DNA from: Comamonadaceae bacterium
GTDB lineage: Bacteria > Pseudomonadota > Gammaproteobacteria > Burkholderiales > Burkholderiaceae_C
Assembly: GCA_027486495.1 (NCBI GenBank)
Contig: JAIXOZ010000038.1
Location: 1-38,646 of the forward strand
Length of the DNA stretch: 38,646 nucleotides
Direction: 5' to 3'
The notes below the pieces were generated by a model. It saw only the letters and a list, made by a program, of their open reading frames with translations, was not told the origin of the DNA and did not search any database. The position numbers were made by a program, and so were the translations under genes. Of the stretch, positions 17,865 through 27,675 are shown in pieces. Within the stretch, counting starts at the first letter, position 1. Every line of letters starts with the position of its first letter.

Positions 17865-18230
17865 ATGGCGCCCATGATCCCTTTTTGCCACAGCGCCGAC
17901 TTGGTCAACGGGGGGCGTGCTGTGCCTTTTGACATCGTGTATGCCGGGCAGACTTGCCGGGCCTTTGCCATCCGTTTCCAAGGTCAGGTGCACGCTTACC
18001 TGAACCGCTGCACCCACGTGGCCATGGAGATGGACTACCAGCCCGACCGTTTTTTTGACAACACGGGGCGATGGTTGATGTGCGCCACACATGGCGCCAC
18101 TTACCAACCCGATACCGGCGCTTGCGCGGGCGGACCTTGCCGTGGTGGACTGGTGAAAATAGACTTGTCAGAGCGTGACGGCGTGGTTCACTGGCATACT
18201 GCCTACAACTTGAAACCCCTTGAATTTTGA
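17865..18230 (+). CDS. Rieske [2Fe-2S] domain protein
   Basis: A 121-residue single-domain Rieske protein. The cluster ligands are C49 and H51 in NRCTHVAMEMD and C73 and H76 in LMCATHGATYQP; the long insertion between the two boxes (21 residues) is as in ferredoxin-type Rieske domains. There is no signal peptide or membrane helix, so it is cytoplasmic, perhaps an electron-transfer or redox-sensing protein; no oxygenase subunit lies nearby. The ATG at 17865 is chosen because homology begins there and GAGAG lies upstream. It sits between the HAD phosphatase and the S49 peptidase (2-base gap), an arrangement I believe is conserved in Comamonadaceae. Confidence 0.9.
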   Translation: MAPMIPFCHSADLVNGGRAVPFDIVYAGQTCRAFAIRFQGQVHAYLNRCTHVAMEMDYQPDRFFDNTGRWLMCATHGATYQPDTGACAGGPCRGGLVKIDLSERDGVVHWHTAYNLKPLEF

Positions 18231-18232
18231 AC

Positions 18233-19267
18233 ATGCAAGACCCCCAGGACAGCACGTCCGCTCCCGCCTCTGCCCCCGCCACTGCACAAGCTTTGCCTGA
18301 CACGGCACCTTCCCAATCCCCGGTGCTCAACCCCGTGGATGAAACCTGGGCCCGCAAAACCCTGGTGGACTTGGCTTTTGCCAACCTCAAGGAGCAGCAA
18401 TCCCAGCGCCGCTGGAAGTTGGGCATGCGCCTGGCTTGGTTGCTTTTTGTGGGCTTCGTGGTCTGGCAAGTGTTCAGTCTCAACTCCCCCACCACGAACA
18501 CCAGTTTCCCGCACACGGCGCTGGTCACCATTGAAGGTGAAATCGGGCCCGATACCGAAGCCAGTGCGCAAAACATCATGACGTCCATGCGCACAGCACT
18601 GGAGGACCCCGGCTCGCAGGCCTTGATATTGCTTATCAATTCGCCCGGTGGCAGCCCGGTGCAGGCGGGTTTGATCAATGACGAAGTCACGCGTTTGCGG
18701 GCCCTGCACAACAAACCCATTTATGCGGTGGTCGAGGAGTCGTGTGCATCGGCTGCTTACTACATCGCTGCTGCAACCGACCAGATTTATGTCGACAAGG
18801 CCAGTTTGGTGGGCAGCATAGGCGTGTTGATGGATGGTTTTGGCTTCACCGGGCTCATGGACAAGCTGGGCGTTGAGCGTCGCTTGATGACGGCGGGCGA
18901 GAACAAGGGCTTTCTGGACCCTTTCAGCCCACAAACTCAGCCTCAACGCCAACACGCTCAAGCCATGCTCAACCAGATTCACACGCAGTTCATTGACGTG
19001 GTTAAAAAAGGGCGGGGCGACCGCCTGAAGGAAACGCCTGAGCTTTACAGTGGCCTGTTTTGGAGTGGCCAGCAGGCCGTCGATTTGGGCCTGGCCGACA
19101 GCCTCGGCAGCATCGATGGCGTAGCCCGTGAGGTGGTCAAGGCTCCCGATGTGATCGATTACACCCAACGCGAAAATGTGGCCGAGCGCCTGGTCAAGCG
19201 CTTTGGTGTGGCCGTGGGCGAGGGCAGCGTGCGTGCCATGCGCAATCAGGGCGTCAACTTGCGCTGA
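18233..19267 (+). CDS. sppA: S49 family signal peptide peptidase (SppA-like)
   Basis: A membrane-anchored serine protease that degrades cleaved signal peptides. The 344-residue protein has a Pro/Ala/Ser-rich cytoplasmic tail, one membrane helix (about 65-83), then the crotonase-like protease fold: LILLINSPGGSPVQAG, nucleophile S173 in ESCASAAYYIAAA, GSIGVLMDGFGF, and the general base K225 in TAGENKGFLDPFSP. The 52-residue Ser-Lys spacing equals that of Bacillus subtilis SppA (S147/K199), which supports the short, single-domain form. The usual CASGGYY has become CASAAYY here, a mild change. ATG 18233 starts 2 bases after the Rieske stop; no terminator follows before the convergent gene. Confidence 0.88.
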   Translation: MQDPQDSTSAPASAPATAQALPDTAPSQSPVLNPVDETWARKTLVDLAFANLKEQQSQRRWKLGMRLAWLLFVGFVVWQVFSLNSPTTNTSFPHTALVTIEGEIGPDTEASAQNIMTSMRTALEDPGSQALILLINSPGGSPVQAGLINDEVTRLRALHNKPIYAVVEESCASAAYYIAAATDQIYVDKASLVGSIGVLMDGFGFTGLMDKLGVERRLMTAGENKGFLDPFSPQTQPQRQHAQAMLNQIHTQFIDVVKKGRGDRLKETPELYSGLFWSGQQAVDLGLADSLGSIDGVAREVVKAPDVIDYTQRENVAERLVKRFGVAVGEGSVRAMRNQGVNLR

Positions 19268-19276
19268 CGCTGGGTT

Positions 19277-20050
19277 TCACGGCCCGATGGCGTAAACCGC
19301 CGGCGTGTGTGAATCAGGGCCTTGAAGGCCCTTTTTCCATTGCGCCACCGTGTGGCTCTGGATCTGGGCGGACGGCAGAGTCAACCCACTGGCAATGGCC
19401 AACCGGGTGTTGGCGTTCAGGCTTTTCAACAGGCCACCGAGCATGGCCGCGTTGCGGTAGGGGGTTTCGATCCACAACTGGGTTTGCCCGGTTTTGAGGG
19501 CCAATGACTCCAATTGTTTCAAGCGGGCGGCCCGCTCTGCGGCATCTTGCGGCAAATAACCCACAAAGGCGAAGTTCTGGCCATTGAGGCCGCTGGCAGC
19601 CAAGGCCAAAAGCAAAGACACCGGACCCACCAACGGGACCACGCCAATGCCCAGATCGTGCGCGGCCCGCACCACCGAGCTGCCAGGGTCGGCCACCGCA
19701 GGCATGCCCGCTTCGCTCACCAAGCCGACATCGTGCCCTTGCAAAGCGGCTGCCAGCAGCGGTTTGCCGTCAAAGCCAGACTGGTGGTCGCCTTTTTTGT
19801 GCACATGGCGGGGCAATTCGGTGATGGATTGTTCGGCCAGCGGGGCGATCAGTGGGTGCGTTTGGCCCACGCGCTTGAGGAAGGCACGGGTGCTTTTGGC
19901 GTTCTCGCACACCCAATGCTGAATGCTCGCTGCGATGGCCAGTGTTGTGGTGGGCAGCACTTCGGTGATGGGGGCTTGCTCGGCGCAGCCGAAGTCCAGT
20001 GGTGTGGGCACCAAAAACAGGCGACCTGGTCGTGGCTTGGTGAAGTTCAC
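19277..20050 (-). CDS. RsmI-like SAM-dependent methyltransferase (tetrapyrrole methylase family)
   Basis: A 257-residue member of the TP-methylase superfamily. It resembles RsmI, which 2'-O-methylates C1402 of 16S rRNA: GRLFLVPTPLDF at the start, the central SEAGMPAVADPGSSVVRAAH with GIGVVPLVGPVSLLLALAASG, and NFAFVGYLPQDAAERAARL. The early RsmI segments are divergent (the usual DIT/AAEDTR box reads differently), so it is probably a paralogue with a different target, and the real RsmI is likely elsewhere. Its ATG overlaps the maf stop by 4 bases, so it is translated with maf. It is convergent with the S49 peptidase with 9 bases between them. Confidence 0.8.
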   Translation of the reverse strand: MNFTKPRPGRLFLVPTPLDFGCAEQAPITEVLPTTTLAIAASIQHWVCENAKSTRAFLKRVGQTHPLIAPLAEQSITELPRHVHKKGDHQSGFDGKPLLAAALQGHDVGLVSEAGMPAVADPGSSVVRAAHDLGIGVVPLVGPVSLLLALAASGLNGQNFAFVGYLPQDAAERAARLKQLESLALKTGQTQLWIETPYRNAAMLGGLLKSLNANTRLAIASGLTLPSAQIQSHTVAQWKKGLQGPDSHTPAVYAIGP

Positions 20051-20658
20051 AGCAGTTTCACTCCGGCTTGGCGCAGCAGTCGTGCGGTGCGGATCAGCGG
20101 CAGGCCGATCAAGGCGGTGGGGTCGTCGTTGTCGATGGATTCGAGCAGGGCGATGCCCAAGCCCTCGCTTTTGGCGCTGCCTGCGCAGTCGTAGGGCTGC
20201 TCGGCCAGCAAGTACGCCTCAATTTCGTCATCGCTCAGGTCGCGAAACACCACGCGAACCTCTGCCAAGTCCACGGCTTCGTACCCGCTGGCCAAGCAAA
20301 CCACGGCCAAGGCGGTCTGAAAGATCACGGTCTGGCCCCGCATTTGGCGCAGCTGCTGCACGGCCCGCGCGTGTTCGCCTGGCTTGCCCAAGGGTTGGCC
20401 CGCCAAATCGGCCACCTGGTCCGAGCCAATCACCACCGCATCAGGGTGCAAGGCAGCCACGGCTCTGGCTTTGGCCAGGGCCAGGCGTAGAGCCAGGGCC
20501 TTTGGCGCTTCCCCCGGTTGGGGTGTTTCGTCCACATCGGGCGCGGTCACGGCAAAAGGGATACGCAGGCGCTCTAGCAGCTCGCGTCGGTACCGCGAGG
20601 TCGAGCCCAGCACGACCGCGCGGCTGGGTGGGGCAGGGGGTGTCAATGTCGTGGTCAA
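20047..20658 (-). CDS. maf: Maf family nucleoside triphosphate pyrophosphatase (YceF type)
   Basis: Hydrolyses non-canonical nucleotides to the monophosphate, limiting their incorporation; the YceF subgroup acts on m7GTP. The 203-residue protein shows the Maf signatures: GSTSRYRRELLERL (phosphate-binding), APDVDETPQPGE, VVIGSDQVADLAG with the catalytic Asp, and CAGSAKSEGLGIALLESIDN. The YceF subgroup is favoured both by sequence and by being next to yceD-rpmF-plsX-fabH, as in E. coli, though here divergent from them. Only 49 bases separate its start from yceD, so the two promoters must be very close. Confidence 0.9.
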   Translation of the reverse strand: MTTTLTPPAPPSRAVVLGSTSRYRRELLERLRIPFAVTAPDVDETPQPGEAPKALALRLALAKARAVAALHPDAVVIGSDQVADLAGQPLGKPGEHARAVQQLRQMRGQTVIFQTALAVVCLASGYEAVDLAEVRVVFRDLSDDEIEAYLLAEQPYDCAGSAKSEGLGIALLESIDNDDPTALIGLPLIRTARLLRQAGVKLL

Positions 20659-20671
20659 AGCGCTGGCCCAA

Positions 20672-20701
20672 GTGAAATCGAAAGGGTGATTCTCTTACAC
20701 T
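20672..20701 (+). promoter_or_regulatory. Candidate promoter of yceD, possibly giving a leaderless mRNA
   Basis: GTGAAA (20672-20677) and TACACT (20696-20701) are 18 bases apart. Transcription would start about 20708, the A of the yceD ATG, and no Shine-Dalgarno sequence is seen before that ATG. Confidence 0.35.
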
Positions 20702-20707
20702 GCAGCC

Positions 20708-21256
20708 ATGGAAAAAAAATTGGACCCCCAACACCTGGATGTCGTGTCCTTTGCACGCGACGGCTTACGCTTGCAAGGCGAGGGCGCACTGGCCGATTGG
20801 CCCCGTTTGGCCGAGGAGAAGTTCGGTGATGCCCATGCCGCGGGTCAGGTGCAGTGGCTGCTGCAAGGCCGCTCGGTAGCGCAATCGGGCGCGCCCGATC
20901 AACTCTGGCTGGATCTGAAGGCGTCCCTCATGCTGCCCATGCAGTGCCAGCGCTGCCTGGGTCCGGTGCTGGAGGCGGTGCAGGCCGAGCGCTCATTTTT
21001 GTTTGTGGCCGACGAGGCTGCAGCACAGGCCCTCGACGACGAGGTGGAAGACGATGTGCTGGTGATCAGCCGTGATTTCGATGCCACGGCCTTGGTCGAG
21101 GACGAGTTGATTTTGTCCTTGCCGCTGGTGCCTTTGCACGAGGTGTGCCCCGAAACGTTGCCCATGTCTGTGGCCGATCCTGCCTTTGAAGCCGCCGCAG
21201 AGCGTCCCAATCCCTTTGGGGTGTTGGCAAGCTTGAAAACCGGTCAAGACCGCTGA
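20708..21256 (+). CDS. yceD: YceD / DUF177 family protein (23S rRNA accumulation)
   Basis: A 182-residue member of the DUF177 family, needed for normal 23S rRNA accumulation in E. coli and plants. Supporting features are the opening DPQHLDVVSFARDGLRLQGE, the segment LMLPMQCQRCLGPVLEAVQ with a CxxC pair (possible metal site, the second pair being absent as in other proteobacterial members), an acidic middle (ALDDEVEDDVLVISRDFD) and DELILSLPLVPLHEVC. It lies directly before rpmF, the classical yceD-rpmF pair, but about 157 bases separate them and a strong promoter sits in the gap. Confidence 0.9.
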   Translation: MEKKLDPQHLDVVSFARDGLRLQGEGALADWPRLAEEKFGDAHAAGQVQWLLQGRSVAQSGAPDQLWLDLKASLMLPMQCQRCLGPVLEAVQAERSFLFVADEAAAQALDDEVEDDVLVISRDFDATALVEDELILSLPLVPLHEVCPETLPMSVADPAFEAAAERPNPFGVLASLKTGQDR

Positions 21257-21293
21257 ATCCGTGCTGAACCGCCGAACGCTGGCCATCCAAGGT

Positions 21294-21322
21294 GTCCAAA
21301 AGGGCTCGGCTTAGGCTATAAT
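21294..21322 (+). promoter_or_regulatory. Promoter in front of rpmF
   Basis: TATAAT at 21317-21322 is a perfect -10 hexamer; the -35 (GTCCAA, 17 bases upstream) is weak. It would start an rpmF transcript near 21329 with a leader of about 85 bases, allowing L32 to be made independently of yceD. Confidence 0.6.
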
Positions 21323-21413
21323 CAATGGCTTCGCCCGGATACCCCGGGTGTCATTCTCATCAACCGAAGCTGCGTTTTTATTTGCGCGGCCTCCAAGCTT
21401 CCAAGGAGCCACC

Positions 21414-21596
21414 ATGGCTGTTCAGCAAAACAAAAAGTCGCCTTCCAAGCGCGGTATGCACCGTTCGCACAACGCCCTGAACGTGCCCGGCATCGCTGTC
21501 GAGCCCACCACAGGCGAAACACACCTGCGTCACCACATCAGCCCCAACGGTTTTTACCGTGGTCGCCAAGTGCTCAAAAACAAGTCGGAAGCCTGA
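21414..21596 (+). CDS. rpmF: 50S ribosomal protein bL32
   Basis: A 60-residue basic protein of the large ribosomal subunit, recognised by [20 protein letters not shown], the motif [13 protein letters not shown] and the C-terminal VLKNKSEA. This is the non-zinc (C-minus) form: no cysteines are present. The start is at ATG 21414 with AAGGAG about 7 bases upstream, the strongest ribosome binding site of the area. Between yceD and plsX, as in most proteobacteria. Confidence 0.97.
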   Translation: MAVQQNKKSPSKRGMHRSHNALNVPGIAVEPTTGETHLRHHISPNGFYRGRQVLKNKSEA

Positions 21597-21623
21597 TCGG
21601 CTTTCGCCCTCAAGCCTCCATAG

Positions 21624-21660
21624 GCCCGGCGCTACTTTGACGAGTAGCCTCGGGCTTTTT
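21624..21660 (+). terminator. Rho-independent terminator after rpmF
   Basis: Two stacked stems, GCCCG/CGGGC and GCTACT/AGTAGC, with small internal bulges, a TTGACG loop and a run of five T. It lies 45 bases before the plsX start, so it probably attenuates rather than fully blocks transcription into plsX. Confidence 0.8.
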
Positions 21661-21704
21661 GGTTTATGGCCCGCGTTACTTCCGGTTTTGAGCCCAAGGA
21701 TGTC

Positions 21705-22769
21705 ATGACCTCGCCCACCCCGATCACCGTGTCTGTCGACTGCATGGGCGGCGACCACGGTCCCCGCGTCACGCTGGCGGCCTGTCGCCGTTTTTTGTCT
21801 GTTCACCCTGATGCCCGGTTGATTCTGGTGGGGCGTGCTGAGGCCTTGGCGGATTTTTCTGATCCCCGGGCGCATGTGGTGGTGGCCACCGAAGTGGTCG
21901 AGATGGACGATGCGCTGGAAATGGCATTGCGCAAGAAAAAAGACTCCTCCATGCGCGTGGCCATCGAGCAGGTGCGCGATGGCCATGCCCAAGTTGCGGT
22001 GTCTGCTGGCAACACCGGGGCTTTGATGGCCATTGCCCGTTACGTGCTCAAAACCATGGACGGCATTGACCGCCCTGCGATCGCAGGCCAGATGCCCAAC
22101 TTCAAGGGCGGCGGCACCACCATGCTCGACTTGGGTGCCAATGTGGACTGCACACCCGAACACCTGCTGCAATTTGCGGTTATGGGTTCGGCCCTGGTGT
22201 CTGTCCTGCAGGACAAGGATCAACCTTCGGTGGGTTTGCTCAACATCGGTGAAGAAGCCATCAAGGGCAATGAAGTCATCAAAAAAGCGGGTGAATTGTT
22301 GCGATCTGCGGCCAATTGTGGAGATTTGAACTTCTACGGCAACGTGGAAGGCAACGACATTTTCAAGGGCACGGTGGACATCGTGGTCTGTGATGGTTTT
22401 GTCGGCAATGTGGCGTTGAAGGCCAGCGAAGGCCTGGCGACCATGGTCAGTGGCTTTTTAAAAGCCGAATTTTCTCGGAATATTTTCACCAAAACAGCTG
22501 CTTTGTTGGCTTACCCGGTGTTATCAGCGTTTAAAAACCGTGTGGACCACCGCCGCTACAACGGGGCAGCGCTGCTGGGTTTGCGCGGCCTGGTGTTCAA
22601 GAGCCATGGCTCGGCCGACGAGTTGGCTTTTGAGAATGCCTTGAACCGGGCTTATGATGCAGCCCGAAACCAATTGCTGGACCGCGTTCGGGACCGCATT
22701 GCGCGCGCCGCCCCTTTGCTGATGGGCGTGCAGGCCGAGCGATCCGAAACCGTGGTCACATCTGTATGA
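21705..22769 (+). CDS. plsX: Phosphate acyltransferase PlsX
   Basis: Converts acyl-ACP and phosphate to acyl-phosphate, the acyl donor for PlsY in phospholipid synthesis; a peripheral membrane protein. The 354-residue protein (356 in E. coli) has [50 protein letters not shown] and [16 protein letters not shown]. The start at ATG 21705 is chosen because AAGGA lies just upstream and homology starts there; an in-frame ATG at 21666 falls directly after the terminator. Its stop overlaps fabH by 4 bases. Confidence 0.95.
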   Translation: MTSPTPITVSVDCMGGDHGPRVTLAACRRFLSVHPDARLILVGRAEALADFSDPRAHVVVATEVVEMDDALEMALRKKKDSSMRVAIEQVRDGHAQVAVSAGNTGALMAIARYVLKTMDGIDRPAIAGQMPNFKGGGTTMLDLGANVDCTPEHLLQFAVMGSALVSVLQDKDQPSVGLLNIGEEAIKGNEVIKKAGELLRSAANCGDLNFYGNVEGNDIFKGTVDIVVCDGFVGNVALKASEGLATMVSGFLKAEFSRNIFTKTAALLAYPVLSAFKNRVDHRRYNGAALLGLRGLVFKSHGSADELAFENALNRAYDAARNQLLDRVRDRIARAAPLLMGVQAERSETVVTSV

Positions 22770-23743
22770 GAATTTATTCACGCATTTTGGGCACCGGTAG
22801 CTACCTGCCTGCCCGACGCCTCAGCAACGCCGATCTGGCCGCCGAATTGGCGCAACAGGGTGTTGAGACCTCCGACGACTGGATCGTCGAGCGAACAGGC
22901 ATCCGTGCCCGGCATTTCGCGTCCGACGAGCAAGGCTGTAGCGATTTGGCCACCGAAGCAGCCCGTCAGGCGCTCCTCGCGTCGGGCTTGGTCGCTGCTG
23001 ACGTCGACTTGATCATCGTGGCCACCTCAACCCCCGACATGGTGTTCCCATCGGTTGCGACGATGGTTCAGCACAAATTGGGCGCGGCAGGTTGCCCCGC
23101 GTTTGACGTCCAGGCTGTGTGCAGCGGCTTCGTTTATGCGTTGACCATTGCCGATTCGATGATCCAGTCCGGCTCGGCCAAACGCGCCTTGGTGATTGGG
23201 GCTGAAATTTTCAGCCGTATCCTCGACTTCCAGGACCGGACCACCTGCGTGTTGTTTGGCGACGGTGCAGGCGCTGTCATTTTGGAGGCTTCAGACCAGC
23301 CCGGCATTTTGGCCACCGATTTGCACGCTGACGGCAAATACAAAGATATTTTGTGCGTGCCTGGCCACGTCAACCGGGGCGGCATTCTGGGTGACCCGGT
23401 GCTCAAGATGGACGGTCAGGCCGTATTCAAGCTCGCTGTTGGCGTGCTCGAAGACACAGCACGCGCCAGCCTGGCCAAAGCCAACTTGACCGATGCCGAC
23501 ATCGACTGGCTGATCCCGCACCAGGCCAACATCCGCATCATGCAAAGCACAGCGCGCAAGCTCAAGCTCGGTGCCGACAAGGTGGTGGTGACTGTGGACC
23601 AGCACGGCAACACCTCGGCCGCGTCCATTCCGCTGGCACTTGATACTGCCGTGCGCGATGGTCGCATCCAGCGTGGTCAGACCCTCATGCTCGAAGGCGT
23701 GGGCGGCGGCTTCACTTGGGGCTCCGTCCTCTTGCGTTATTGA
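22766..23743 (+). CDS. fabH: 3-oxoacyl-ACP synthase III
   Basis: Condenses acetyl-CoA with malonyl-ACP to start fatty acid synthesis. The 325-residue thiolase-fold protein has the active-site Cys C119 in [13 protein letters not shown] (C112 in E. coli), the His in [11 protein letters not shown] and the Asn in [12 protein letters not shown], plus the substrate-tunnel [10 protein letters not shown]. Starts with an ATGA overlap with plsX, so the two are translationally coupled. Intact. Confidence 0.96.
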   Translation: MRIYSRILGTGSYLPARRLSNADLAAELAQQGVETSDDWIVERTGIRARHFASDEQGCSDLATEAARQALLASGLVAADVDLIIVATSTPDMVFPSVATMVQHKLGAAGCPAFDVQAVCSGFVYALTIADSMIQSGSAKRALVIGAEIFSRILDFQDRTTCVLFGDGAGAVILEASDQPGILATDLHADGKYKDILCVPGHVNRGGILGDPVLKMDGQAVFKLAVGVLEDTARASLAKANLTDADIDWLIPHQANIRIMQSTARKLKLGADKVVVTVDQHGNTSAASIPLALDTAVRDGRIQRGQTLMLEGVGGGFTWGSVLLRY

Positions 23744-23835
23744 TTCGCTGTTGATTTGACAGACCCGAGTCAGTGAAGTGCGGTACCTCCTCATTTCACT
23801 CTCCCGGATTCTTTCCAGTTTCAAAAAATTTGTAC
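23744..23835 (+). promoter_or_regulatory. fabH-fabD gap with an inverted repeat
   Basis: AGTGAA (23772-23777) and TTCACT (23795-23800) form an inverted repeat around a GGTACC palindrome. It could be an operator or a leader hairpin. This is the only sizeable gap inside the fab cluster, so a promoter for fabD is plausible, with TTGACA at about 23756, but no good -10 follows. Confidence 0.3.
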
Positions 23836-24782
23836 ATGACCTCATTTGCTTTTGTTTTTCCCGGTCAAGGCTCCCAATCGGTGGGCATGCTGGACGCTTG
23901 GGGCGACCATCCCGTGGTGCTCGAAACCCTCCAAGAAGCCTCTGACGCCTTGGGCGAAGACGTGGCCAAACTGATCCACGAAGGCCCCAAAGAATCGCTG
24001 GCCATGACCACCAACACCCAGCCTGTGATGCTGGTGTCGGCTGTTGCCGCATACCGCGCTTGGTTGGCCGAGGGCGGTGCCAAGCCATCCGTGGTGGCGG
24101 GGCACTCGCTGGGCGAGTACAGCGCCTTGGTGGCTTCGGGCGTTTTGACACTGGCGCAAGCCACACCACTGGTGCGCTTGCGCGCCGCCGCCATGCAAGA
24201 AGCCGTGCCCGTGGGCGTGGGCGCCATGGCCGCGATTTTGGGTTTGGCCTCCGACAAAGTCATTGAGGGCTGCAAAGAGGCCCAGACCACATTCGCCACA
24301 GGCAGCGCCGAAGTGGTGGAAGCTGCAAATTTCAACGATGCTGGACAAACCGTGATTGCGGGAAGTAAAGCCGCGGTGGACAAAGCCTGCGAAGTGCTCA
24401 AGGGCATGGGCGCCAAGCGTGCGCTGCTCTTGCCCGTGTCGGCCCCTTTCCATTCGAGCCTGATGAAGCCCGCTGCCGAAAAGCTGCGCGAGAAACTGGC
24501 TACCCTGACTTTGGGTGCACCGCAGATCCCGGTGCTCAACAACATCGATGTGGCCATCGAAACCGATGCCGACCGCATCCGCGACGCGCTGTACCGTCAG
24601 GCCTTTGGCCCCGTGCGCTGGGTTGAGTGTGTGCAGGCCATCAAGGCGCGCGGCGTGAGCACCTTGGTGGAATGCGGCCCCGGCAAGGTGCTGGCTGGAA
24701 TGACCAAGCGCATTGATGCGGAATTGAACGGCGTGGCGCTGTACGACCCCGCCACCCTGGCTGAAGTGAAAGGACTCCTGGC

Positions 24783-24786
<4 letters not shown>
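23836..24786 (+). CDS. fabD: Malonyl-CoA:ACP transacylase
   Basis: Transfers malonyl from CoA to acyl carrier protein, supplying the extender unit. The 316-residue protein opens FAFVFPGQGSQSVGM, has the nucleophilic Ser S91 in VVAGHSLGEYSALVA (S92 in E. coli), the malonyl-binding Arg in VRLRAAAMQEAVPVGVGAMA, and the catalytic His in SAPFHSSLMKPAA. The start is at ATG 23836 where homology begins; an upstream ATG at 23773 is in frame but adds unrelated residues. Its stop overlaps fabG by 4 bases. Confidence 0.95.
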
Positions 24787-25825
<1,039 letters not shown>

Positions 25826-25831
25826 TAGACG

Positions 25832-27076
25832 ATGACCCGGCGCCGCGTTGTTGTCACGGGTTTGGGATGCGTCAGCCCCGTGGGCAACACGGTCACCGAT
25901 GCATGGTCCAACCTGATCGCCGGTCAGTCCGGCATTGGTCCCATCACCCGTTTCGATGCCTCGGCGATGTCTTGCCGGATCGTGGGTGAAGTCAAAAACT
26001 TTGATCTCGAGTCCTACATCTCCGCCAAAGAGGCGCGGACCATGGATCGGTTCATCCACTACGGCATTGCTGCTGCCGCCCAGGCCATTCAGGATTCCGG
26101 GCTGCCCACAGGCGATGCGCTGAGTGAAGAAGAGGCCTGTCGTATTGGTGTGGTGATCGGTTCGGGTATTGGCGGCTTGCCGCTGATCGAAGACACCCAC
26201 ATCGAGTACACGGCGCGCGGCGCGCGTCGCATCTCCCCATTTTTTGTGCCAGCTTCGATCATCAACATGATCTCGGGCCATGTGTCGATGCGCAGTGGTT
26301 TCAAAGGCCCCAACCTGGCTGTTGTGACCGCTTGCACCACAGGTTTGCACAGCATTGGCGAAGCCGGTCGTTTGATCGAATACGGCGACGCGGATGTGAT
26401 GATTGCCGGTGGCTCCGAAGGCACGGTGTCGCCACTGGGCGTGGGTGGCTTTGCAGCCATGCGCGCCTTGTCGACCCGCAACGACGACCCCACAGCGGCA
26501 TCGCGCCCCTGGGACAAAGACCGTGACGGTTTTGTGCTGGGCGAAGGCGCGGGGGTGATGGTGCTTGAAGAGTACGAACACGCCAAGGCCCGTGGTGCCA
26601 AGATCTACGCCGAGCTCAGTGGCTACGGCATGAGCGCAGATGCCGGTCACATGACCGCGCCGAGCATGGACGGCCCACGCCGTGCCATGATCAATGCCAT
26701 GCGCAATGCAGGTGTCAATGCCGACCAGATCAACTACCTCAACGCACACGGCACCTCCACGCCGCTGGGTGACATCAACGAAACCAATGCCATCAAGGCG
26801 GCTTTGGGCGACCATGCCTACAAAACCGTGGTCAGCTCGACCAAGTCCATGACAGGGCATTTGTTGGGTGGTGCAGGCGGTATTGAGAGCGTGTTCACCG
26901 TGCTGGCGCTCTACCACCAGAAAGTGCCGCCCACCATCAACTTGGTCAACCCCGACCCCGAGTGCGATCTGGACTACTGTGCCCATACGGCACGCGATCT
27001 GAAAATCGATGTAGCGCTGAAGAACAACTTTGGTTTTGGCGGCACCAACGGCTCCTTGGTCTTCAAACGTATTTAA
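25832..27076 (+). CDS. fabF: 3-oxoacyl-ACP synthase II
   Basis: Chain-elongating condensing enzyme of fatty acid synthesis, also important in temperature control of unsaturation. The 414-residue protein has the nucleophilic Cys C168 in [15 protein letters not shown] and the two catalytic His in [12 protein letters not shown] and [12 protein letters not shown], with the final [16 protein letters not shown]. It starts 6 bases after acpP. Intact. Confidence 0.97.
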   Translation: MTRRRVVVTGLGCVSPVGNTVTDAWSNLIAGQSGIGPITRFDASAMSCRIVGEVKNFDLESYISAKEARTMDRFIHYGIAAAAQAIQDSGLPTGDALSEEEACRIGVVIGSGIGGLPLIEDTHIEYTARGARRISPFFVPASIINMISGHVSMRSGFKGPNLAVVTACTTGLHSIGEAGRLIEYGDADVMIAGGSEGTVSPLGVGGFAAMRALSTRNDDPTAASRPWDKDRDGFVLGEGAGVMVLEEYEHAKARGAKIYAELSGYGMSADAGHMTAPSMDGPRRAMINAMRNAGVNADQINYLNAHGTSTPLGDINETNAIKAALGDHAYKTVVSSTKSMTGHLLGGAGGIESVFTVLALYHQKVPPTINLVNPDPECDLDYCAHTARDLKIDVALKNNFGFGGTNGSLVFKRI

Positions 27077-27101
27077 CGACCCATCGAGACAGGTTCAACC
27101 C

Positions 27102-27587
27102 ATGCACAACGCCCCGCCAGTGGTTTACCCGGTTGGGCGTTTTGCTTTGGGCCGCGTTGCGCTGATTGCTGTCTGTGGGCTTTCGGCGGTGGGCATGCTG
27201 AGCTGGCAAAGCCTGACGCTGGCAGCAGGCCCCAAGTTGTGGGGCGCTTGGTGTTGGTGGGGAGTTTGTGCTTTGTCCGCTGCGCATTGGGCCTCGAGGC
27301 AAGCGCTCAAAAGTGGTCGTTTGGGCTGGAGTGGCGAAGCCTGGTTTTTGCAAGCCAATGCAGACTCGGCCCAGCAGGCACAGCCTGTGGTCGTCTCTCT
27401 GGGCCTCGACACCGGCCAAGGCCTGTTGTTGTGGGTGAGGACAGTTGACGAACAGGGTCATGCGCAGGGTCTGCTGCAAAGTGCTTGGCTGCAGGCGGGC
27501 GCGATGCCCTCAAAGTGGCACGGATTAAGATGCGCTGTATATTCGCGCCCCAGGACTTCAAAGCTGCACGATGGCGTCATGCCATAG
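27102..27587 (+). CDS. Small inner-membrane protein, YgfX/CptA-like layout
   Basis: A 161-residue protein with two hydrophobic segments near the N-terminus (about residues 13-34 and 45-62), then a soluble part containing GRLGWSGEAWFLQ, a GQGLLLWVRTVD strand and the ending WHGLRCAVYSRPR. Two N-terminal helices, Trp-rich strands and a late W-x-x-LR-x-AVYSR resemble the E. coli YgfX/CptA family, but identity is low and I call this only a similarity of layout. ATG 27102 starts 25 bases after fabF; the longer frame from 27030 overlaps fabF and is unlikely. In related genomes a gene of this type stands between fabF and rpoE. Confidence 0.65.
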   Translation: MHNAPPVVYPVGRFALGRVALIAVCGLSAVGMLSWQSLTLAAGPKLWGAWCWWGVCALSAAHWASRQALKSGRLGWSGEAWFLQANADSAQQAQPVVVSLGLDTGQGLLLWVRTVDEQGHAQGLLQSAWLQAGAMPSKWHGLRCAVYSRPRTSKLHDGVMP

Positions 27588-27675
27588 CGTCTTTGATGCG
27601 GCTTGAAACGGCTGCATTCACCCGCATCTGCCTGTAAGTTGCAATCTGGTTTTGACCGACACAAGGAGGCTTTTT

